From: Branchipolynoe longqiensis
Taxonomy: Eukaryota; Annelida; Polychaeta; Phyllodocida; Polynoidae
DNA: 64,000 bases
Direction of reading: 5' to 3'
NCBI GenBank assembly: GCA_030323885.1
Contig: CM059186.1
Location: forward strand, 146,366,810-146,430,809
Shown here one piece after another: positions 56,876 through 64,000 of the stretch. How positions within the stretch are numbered: position 1 is the first letter of the stretch; each line of letters starts with the position of its first letter. Below the pieces are notes generated by a model. It had not been told where the DNA came from. It ran no database searches and was given only the letters and a program-made list of their open reading frames with translations. The translations under genes were made by a program, and so were the position numbers.

Positions 56876-57250
56876 GTATATGTATACACTACAGTATATA
56901 TGCTGTATAAGCCATTATACGAGTATAATAAGGCCGGAAGTGTCCATCCTCTCCCTAGCCTATCTACTACTCCCCCTCCCAGTCATCTACTGGTTGGGCC
57001 TGCTTAACCTACAACTACCATCCTGCTCTCACTCATGTCCGTTAGGGGGCGCCACATCTGCGCACGCACCGCTCCCCCCCTACATGCACTCACTGTACAG
57101 CTGGATTTTTGCCATGTGCCATGTGCTCAGGTCATGAGGAACCAGTAGATGACCTAATGAGTAGGTGACCAGCCGATGACTTAATGGCTGGGGGAATAGA
57201 TGAACCTTCCGGCTTATTATGCCCATATAATGGCTTATACAGCATATATA
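56876..57250. mobile_element. CGAGTATAA-family element with both inverted ends
   Basis: The left end TATGCTGTATAAGCCATTAT, then ACGAGTATAATAAGGCCGG, is repeated inverted at about 57205-57247 (CCGGCTTATTATGCCCATAT). The interior has CTACTGGTTGGGCCTGC, and GGGGGCGCCACATC at 57046. No ORF. Flanked by TA repeats. It is the only copy with both ends visible, which suggests a MITE. Confidence 0.7.
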
Positions 57251-57269
57251 TATATATATATGGCACAGG

Positions 57270-57828
57270 CGCCTCCGTGATTACACTCCCCACAGTTCAT
57301 CAGCTCCCCAAGGATGTGCTGGTGCTCCCTTGCAGTGTATGTTTCTCAACAGATGGAGTCTTCTCTGAGGAGCTTTCCATAAACACCGCTCGTAATTCAT
57401 TGTCAACAGCTGTTATGCGTGCCGCTTCTTACAGCCCGGGGGAACTGCTTTGTTATCACGGCGTGAGGCGTAACCTATAGCGCAATACCGTAATGTGTGA
57501 TGACAATTTAATCTGCCGCCAGCGTTCCCCTGGCGTCGTCCGTATGAACTACCGCCATTGTGGACATTGCTGGGGAATAAGATACCACGGCAGTTGCTTC
57601 AAACCTTGGGGTCCGCCCCTGGTTTATTCCACCATGGTCAGAATAGAAGTGACCTGTTTCTGCCCAGGTGAATCAAAGGTAACCTACCACAAGGAGTTTC
57701 TGCGAAGCAATGGGTGGGAACGATCCACCCTTTGGACCATCCGTGCTAGCGTGCTGCCACCTGCTGATACTTATGACCAGCAAGGGTCAGTGCAGCCGAG
57801 GCCACCACTGTGTGACCACCACTGTTAA
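57270..57828 (+). other. frame-continuous Cys-rich ORF with one stop (uncertain)
   Basis: One frame runs from about 57184 to 57828, broken only by TAG at 57478-57480. It codes about 98 and 111 residues, the second part with Cys clusters (HCGHCWGIRYHGSCF and TCFCPGES). I do not recognise the family. It could be a decayed exon, a spliced pair of exons, or chance. No splice signals decide this. Confidence 0.3.
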
Positions 57829-57944
57829 GGCTCAATACCGCCTACTATAGATCTACTACTTACTAGCCTATGTGTATGGTCGCCATGGTAACTGCCTGGC
57901 ATCGCAATCGCTATATGCTATGCATTGCATACGGTATGCAGGTA

Positions 57945-58332
57945 TTGCAGGTATAGCAATACCTCAGGGAGTTTGATGCCCCTGCCTTGCAGAGTTGTAA
58001 CCCACTGCCTTGTGGTACAGGTTCTTGACAGAACTGAAGGCTAAGGGAGCAAACCCTAAACAGAAAACCATGTCACTGTGGCAGCATTAAGGGCGGTTGA
58101 TGTATGGAACTCCCAACATCTCCCGACCAGCCACTGCAGGGACACATACTTTTGTGCCTGTCTTGACATGTTCTTGCCGGTGTGAAACCTCTATTTGCTC
58201 CCCGAGAGAGTGCCGCTGGTAACTTGCAAAAGCCAGCAGCACTTCAACACTTTTGCAGGCAGCTTACATGAAATGTACAACTGCACAAAACACCATACCA
58301 GCTCAGTCGTCGCCCGGGTTACCAAGGACCGC
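57945..58332 (-). repeat. dispersed repeat U, copy 3 (inverted)
   Basis: Reverse-complement match to 56120-56535, including CCCTGCCTTGCAGAGTTGTA and GGTTACCAAGGACCGCGCTG. It joins directly to a LINE 3' end. Confidence 0.75.
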
Positions 58333-58460
58333 GCTGCTCGGAGAGACATTAAGACCGACTCATGGACGCAACTCTCACAGCAGAGAGCTAAATGGAGAGC
58401 GGCAGTCAAGTAATGAAAGCATTCTTTGTCGCATCGCGACCGACAGCATGATGATGATGA
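58333..58460 (+). pseudogene. LINE RT C-terminal remnant
   Basis: RDIKTDSWTQLSQQRAKWRA is followed by AVK and a stop at 58411-58413, then a 3' UTR ending in GATGATGATGATG. It is the same LINE 3' end as at 38343-38586. Confidence 0.75.
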
Positions 58461-58834
58461 TGCATACCGGCATTCTGATAATTATAAATTGATATCCTCA
58501 CTGTGTATATCGCTTCAGTGACTTTCATATTATATTATTTAATATAAAAGAACTCTCTCCTCTCCTCTCTGGGGTATAAACCACTCTAAGATAATATTGA
58601 TGTCACCAGGATTTATTAAGCAGAATAAACATATTTACCCCCCAAAACAAGTTCTTGACTAAAATGTAGTATTTTCCCATCATTTCCATTTTACTTGCAT
58701 TGCTTTTAGTTCAAGTTAAATAATCCGATAAGTTTTGAGTTGTTGCCATATTTATCTTAGACATGTATGCACCTATTTCATATGATGTCAGCATAGGTAT
58801 TTAGGTTAGTGCGTCTGCAGCTTGGCTGCAGGAC

Positions 58835-59610
58835 GACACACGGTCACACTGCAAACTCAATGGCTATGAGCAATCTTCATAGAGAAAAGCTGAAATATCT
58901 CTAAAACTACACCACCTAGAAGCAAACGGCTTGGCACATACAGACAACATATTCAACAAAAGGATTATATTAAATTCATACGGTTAGGCTTCTGTATTTC
59001 TATTAATTTTGAATAAAATCGACATGTTGCACTGTGCCTATCGCCAAACTCAATGCATTGTCAATGGCCGTGAGCAATCTTCATACAGAAAAAGTGTAAT
59101 ATCTCTCAAATTACACCACCTAGAAGCAAACCGCTTGGCACACATACAGAAAACATATTCAACGAAAGGATTATATTAAATTCATAAGGTTAGGCTTCTG
59201 TATTTCTATTAATTTTGAATAAAATCCACGTGTTGCACTGCACGTATCGGCAAACTCAATGCATTGTCAATGGCCGTGAGCAATCTTCATACAGAAAAGG
59301 TGTAATATCTCTCAACTAAACCACCTAGAAACGAACCGCTTGGCACACATACAGAAAACATATTCAACGAAAAGATTATTTTAATTTAAACGGTTATGGT
59401 TCTGAATTTCTATTAATTTTGAATAAAATTGACGTGTTGCACTGCGTGTATCAGCAACCTCAATGCATTTTCAATGGCCATGAGCAATCTTCATAGAGGA
59501 AAAGTTAAATATCTCTCAAACTACACCACCTAGAAACAAACCGCTTGGCACACATACAGAATACAGATTCACCGAAAAGATTATATTAAATTTATACGGT
59601 TAATTTGAAG
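58835..59610 (+). repeat. 205-bp satellite, four units
   Basis: GAGCAATCTTCAT recurs at 58868, 59072, 59278 and 59482 (period 204-206). Units share CACCACCTAGAA, CGCTTGGCACA and TATTAATTTTGAATAAAAT. Inverted relatives lie at 27165-27610. Confidence 0.9.
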
Positions 59611-60519
59611 TAACGAGGAAAACAAACAAAGACACTAATATATATCCATTTCCCATCTTTTCAATTTTATCTGCACTGCTTTGTTCCATGTACACACTCT
59701 CATATGGAATTCTATCCATCATCGGGAATCCTGATTTTCACATAATCACAAGCAGCATTGATTGAGCATATTATAACTGTCGCTAAATTGCTAAAGAAAG
59801 AACATACTCAATCATTTTTAAGAATGAAAAATAATATAAATATGAAAACAGCATAGTGATCATGGCGTATTTCAGCGGGAGACCGAACACTCAACATATG
59901 GCCCTGCTGTTGGTCCTAATAAAAAGTCAGACACAATGTAAAGTAACATGTAATCACACTAGAGGAGGATTAGCGATGATAAAAGTGAGAGCGCACTCAT
60001 GAAGGCTAACTGCTATCCCATAATAGTCTACACTTTTGGACAGTGTGTGCGCCTGAGGGCATAGAAAACTCGGCTGGTCAGTAACAAATCTCATTCTGAC
60101 AACATGTGACATTGATGACATTTATGACCCTCAGAATACAATTTTTGTGAGCACCAGACAGTTTCCAGTGAACTCGCAGTCGATCTATTGAACCCTATTA
60201 GCTGCAGACGATATTTTAACTTCCGCAGACAACATTTAACTTCCGCAGATGACAAAGTGTGTCAATGCCGAATAATGAAACGCTGCCTGATTGCTATTCC
60301 TCTGAGTAACTGGACAGATCTCGTATGCTGATAACAGATCAGAGCCAGAGCCACAGCCAGATCCAAAGCCAAAGCCAAAGCCCCGCGAAAATACTACGCC
60401 AGACAAATCACCGAGATCTAAGATTTGCAATGATTATTACTTTGGAAAAACAACACATAAACTCTGAGCTCGTGAAGAAATCGGGGCGTGCGAAGAGGAT
60501 CTAATTTCAGGGTTCTTTA
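59611..60519. other. no recognisable gene
   Basis: AT-rich sequence. A short (AGCCAA)n/(AGCCAG)n repeat lies at 60340-60382. Confidence 0.4.
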
Positions 60520-61127
60520 TGGGGCTGTCACACTATGACGCTTCTCCCGGCGACCCGTCAGCGTTGAAAATACTATTTTAAGCGTCGAGAAACGTTAAAG
60601 ATCTAGGGGAAATATGGGGAAATTGGACGTTGGCGCAGCGTGGTAGTAGCGCGCCGCCAACGTGTGTCGACGTGTTGGGGAAAAAAAAAGAAAAAAAAGA
60701 AGAGTTTGTCGCAACGTCTTCATATAACCTTAAATGTTGCTAGGGCATAAAACAAAAACGCCCCAGTTTGCCGCAACGGTTGGGAACGACCCTCCCGCGC
60801 GCGTGGCATCTGCCTAGCGTTCCCATAACGTTATTCCGGCGCGTCCAACGCAGCGTGATGCGCGCCTAACGTCCTTACCCATATATTTGCGCGCGCTGCC
60901 GGTCGTTGTTTTTTTTTTGACATGCTTAAAACCTTGGCCGACCAATAGCGCGCGCCGGCGTTTTGCGCCGACCATCTACGTCAAACATAGTGTACCGACG
61001 TGTAGCGAAATGTACCGACGCCCCCGTAACGCGCCATCAGCGCGTCCCAACGTTTCACTTATTATCGGCCAAAATCAACACACGTTGACGGGTCGTCGGC
61101 GAGAAGCGTCGTAGTGTGACAGGGGCT
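60520..61127. mobile_element. Harbinger-like MITE HM1, copy b (TTA duplication)
   Basis: Opposite orientation to 1849-2458. Ends contain CTGTCACACTATGACGCTTC and the inverse, with TTA at 60517-60519 and 61128-61130. It carries the same internal SINE tail piece (AACCTTAAATGTTGCTAGGG). Confidence 0.82.
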
Positions 61128-61429
61128 TTAATTATCCGAAAGGAGCTTTGTAACTTGAGTACGGGTGTGATTATCTTCGTAAATTGCAAAGTGTGTCCAA
61201 TCCTTCATTTCTTTGGTATCTTCCACGACTTTCTTTCTTTTATCTCCTTCTCTCTATTCCTGTCTGTATTCATTCCATCAGCACCATCTGGTTTCCCGCC
61301 TATATTTACATCTCTATCTCTGACTGGCCACTTCTTCTTCCACTCTCTCCTTCCTTCCCAGGTTAATCAAATTAGAATACATACACAATCAATACTTATC
61401 GCTACCCTGTCTATCGTTCACCGTTATTA

Positions 61430-61738
61430 GGACCAGCCACCGAATGGACGGCTGATTGCCAGGATAATGTGACTGAGTAGAATATCGGGTCATTGATGCC
61501 AGCAATATGGTATCCCAATAGTACAGCACCATAAATCCACTACGAATCGGTACAAGTCACTACCCGTCCTTATTTGACCTCAAATGATGCTGAAGCTTGA
61601 AACCCCAATTAATCAATTTCTAACCATCTCCCCCTCCCCACTAAAAAGTCGCCATGAGTGCGTATTGTCACAAGTCGGTACCCGTCCTGATATGACTTTA
61701 CATATTGCGAGGACGTAAAACAACAATTAAACAAACAT
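61430..61738 (+). repeat. two SINE fragments, one strongly diverged
   Basis: 61430-61605 keeps GCCAGGATAATGTGACTGAG and TGATGCTGAAGC. 61645-61738 is a tail piece ending ATTGCGAGGACGTAAAAC. Confidence 0.65.
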
Positions 61739-62425
61739 CTCCCCCTCCCTGTCTCATTTGTTCTTCTTCTGTCACTTTCTAGGGTGCTGTCTATCTCTCT
61801 CTGTCGCCTGTATCGCTCGTTCCTCTCCCCCTCTGCCTCCCCCCTCTACCCCTCTGCCTCCCTCCCTCCCTCCGTCCCTACATCCTTCCTTCCCCCCCTT
61901 GGTTTAATATTTGATTCTTACTGATATATACACCTCCCGCCATTATCTACAATTTGATATTGAATGATATCTACATTCCCCCCTCGTTCTTTACTGTATG
62001 CTCCTTAGTGGTATCTACAACATGTCTCCCTTGTACCTTAATGATATTTACCCCATTTCCCCCTTCTTGTCCACTATTTGATCTTTACTAATATCCATAT
62101 TTCCCCTCGTCACATGCCAACATTTGATCCTGCACCCATTTCTCCCTCATTCTCCGCTATTGGATCCCTAGTGATATCTACATTCCTTCGTCACACTCCA
62201 TTATTTGATTCTTAATCATACTCACCCCATTTCCCCCTTCCTCTCCACTACTTGATCCTGGATGATAACTACAACACTCCCCCCCCCCCCCACACCCCCT
62301 CGCTCCCTACTCGTTTAATCTGATAGATAGATATCTGCAATATTTCCTCACATTTCTACATATGCCTCATCCACCATGTGCCACTCTCTCCAAGGCTGTA
62401 CAGTGCCCCCGGCTGGCGCTCGTTG
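61739..62425. other. no gene; C/T-rich with short GATATCTAC-type repeats
   Basis: Loose repetition of TTTGATCCTTA, GATATCTACA and CATTTCCCCC is seen, possibly a decayed 50-70 bp tandem array. Confidence 0.4.
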
Positions 62426-62429
62426 TCCC

Positions 62430-62845
62430 CTTATCCCCACTCCCTCCTCTTCCCTCCTTCTCCTCTCCCTCTCCCTCTCCCTCCCCTCCTCCCGCCTCCT
62501 CCCCTTACCCTCCTTCCCTCTTATCCCTTATCGCCACCTCTCTTCTCCGTCTCCCCCTCCCCTTTCTCTCCCCCTCCCCTCTCCTCCCCTCTCCCCCTCT
62601 CCCCTCCCCGTTCCTCTCCCCTTCACCTCCCCTCCCACTCCCTCCCTCTCCCCTCTCCCCTCCCCTCCCTTCCACTCCCCCACCTCCCCTCCCCTTCCCC
62701 TCCACCCCCTCCCCTCCAATTCCTCCCCAACCCCTCCCCTCTCCTCTCTCCCCTCTCCCGCTGTCCCTCCCCTCCTCCCATCCTCTTCCATTCCACCCAA
62801 CCCCTATCTTCTCCCCCTTCACCCTCGCCACTCTCCTCCCTCGGC
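62430..62845. repeat. pyrimidine-rich tract (CTCCCC type)
   Basis: Almost pure C/T on the plus strand. Frames of 90-172 codons are shadows. Confidence 0.9.
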
Positions 62846-63216
62846 CCCGTCTCCGGGGCCTTCTTAAGTTCCCTACTTGATGCCGGCTCCTGAAGCTGGC
62901 GAGGGCCGGTTAAGGTCAGGCGGGTGCCCGGCTGGTGCCCTAAAAGCCCCCTTCAGGTCGCATACTTACCGCTTCATTCAGGTCATTACCCCATATCCGC
63001 CGGCCTCAGGACTTTAGACTTAGGCGCTTCGCAGGCTCATGTTTCATCGCCTAATTTATGGCCGTACGTGGTGGACATTCCGCCCGTGGGACTGCGACTG
63101 TGCCCGGCAGGGATTACATATCTATCTGCATCTATACTCGCATATAACTCATAAGGCGCATTAATGCGGATGTGTTAATTCTGTAGTAAACCGGGCTTCC
63201 TTTTCTTTTATTAGGG
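62846..63216. other. no recognisable feature
   Basis: Mixed sequence. Nothing recognised. Confidence 0.35.
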
Positions 63217-63570
63217 ACCAGATGGGATGGTCGAACGAGTTGAGCGCTTGTCTCCCGCTTTGCTAGATCGCGGAATTCGAACCCATGGGTTTGAACCCTG
63301 GACGAGTCAAACAGATGACTTAACAACTTATACTTGTCACTTCCTACTAATCCTAGTAAGGCACTCGGTATCATTAGGACAGGGTAAGGACTGGTTGGCT
63401 CAGTGTCAGGTTAATGTGACTGAGTGGCATATCAGGTCATGGTGCTGGCGACCTGGATTCCCAGTGGGACAGCACTATAAAGGTGCCATGAGTATGCAGA
63501 CAAGTCGGTACCTGTCCTGATATGACCTTAGATGTTGCCAGGACGTAAAACTCCAACAACCAACCAACCA
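63217..63570 (+). repeat. SINE, type A head, full length
   Basis: Head GGGATGGTCGAACGAGTTGA with B box GGTTTGAACCCTGG, body TTAGGACAGGGTAAGGACTG, tail ATGTTGCCAGGACGTAAAAC then (CCAA)n. Confidence 0.82.
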
Positions 63571-63585
63571 TCTTTTATTTGGTGG

Positions 63586-63668
63586 GGTCAATCCCCGGCC
63601 GAGTCAAACCAAAGGCCTTGCAGTATTAGTACTTGTCGCTAGCTTGGCTGGTGCTCAGCATTGTCAAG
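63586..63668 (+). repeat. SINE partial copy
   Basis: CCCGGCCGAGTCAAACCAAA and GTACTTGTCGCTAGCTTGGC match the head-proximal body. The tail is missing. Confidence 0.5.
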
Positions 63669-63742
63669 GTAGCTAGCTGGTTTGGTCAGCGGTAGTATAT
63701 TGTGAAAGATTGGGATATTGGCGTCATAATAAATAAATGTGT

Positions 63743-64000
63743 GTTTGTTTGTTGTTGTTTTACGCCCTAGCAACATCTAAGGTCGTATCAGGATGGGTAC
63801 CGACTTGTGACAGTGCGGACTCATGGTGACTTTATAGTGCTGCCCCACTGGGACACCAGGCCACCAGCACCATGACCTGATATCCCACTCAGTCACATTA
63901 TCCTGACATTGAGCCAACCAGTCCTTGCCCTATTCTAATAATGCCGAGCGCCAGGCTAGGAAGCAGCAAGTATAAATTTGTAAGTCATTGGTTTGACTCG
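63743..64000 (-). repeat. SINE cut by the window end
   Basis: Minus-strand copy starting with TTTACGCCCTAGCAACATCT. Its head lies beyond 64000. Confidence 0.8.

Overview
This window looks like intergenic or accessory DNA from a metazoan, most plausibly a marine lophotrochozoan such as a mollusc. That placement is an inference from the repeat types: abundant tRNA-headed SINEs, tyrosine-recombinase (YR) retrotransposons of two kinds, LINE 3' ends, many MITEs and long minisatellites. There are no operons, Shine-Dalgarno sites or dense coding that would suggest a prokaryote. I found no host protein gene that I can support. The only convincing protein-coding sequence belongs to mobile elements.

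The two largest structures are YR retrotransposons, both on the minus strand. The first (18581-24004) is DIRS1-like: a gag-like ORF, an RT-RNase H ORF and a YR ORF, inverted terminal repeats, and an internal complementary region that reads as the element's right end joined to its left end. Its gag and RT are broken, but its YR is intact. The second (49450-55483) is Ngaro/PAT-like, with split direct repeats in the order A1 - ORFs - B1 - A2 - B2. Its YR and its RT-RNase H core are open, while gag and the RT N-terminus carry frame breaks. Both sit in AT microsatellites.

Region by region: 1-5 kb holds a tRNA-like sequence, a possible promoter, a MITE nested in another MITE, and C-rich minisatellites. 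5-12 kb holds GT-rich arrays, a fold-back element with about 15 copies of one 14-mer, a MITE inside an 86-bp satellite, and a TATATGGATGTA minisatellite. 12-18 kb holds a TIR element, a LINE C-terminus and a 2.8-kb G/T-only tract. 18.5-24 kb is the DIRS element. 24-31 kb holds SINE, MITE and satellite copies. 31-35.3 kb is a run of four unrelated minisatellites. 35-45 kb mixes dispersed repeats, pyrimidine tracts and a motif-saturated MITE. 46-47.5 kb is a 48-bp array with a 432-bp higher-order period. 49.4-55.5 kb is the Ngaro-like element. 55.5-64 kb holds microsatellites, repeat copies, a 205-bp satellite, a MITE copy and SINEs.

Several MITE groups can be defined from the sequence alone. 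Six PIF/Harbinger-like elements have TTA or TAA target duplications. Three Tigger/pogo-like elements have TA duplications and CAGTAAAAC-type ends. Two 258-bp elements share TGTCTCAAAAGG ends. A further dispersed family shares TATACGAGTATAA-type termini and a GGTGGCGCCA-type core. Many long open frames in the window are shadows of low-complexity repeats and are not reported as genes.
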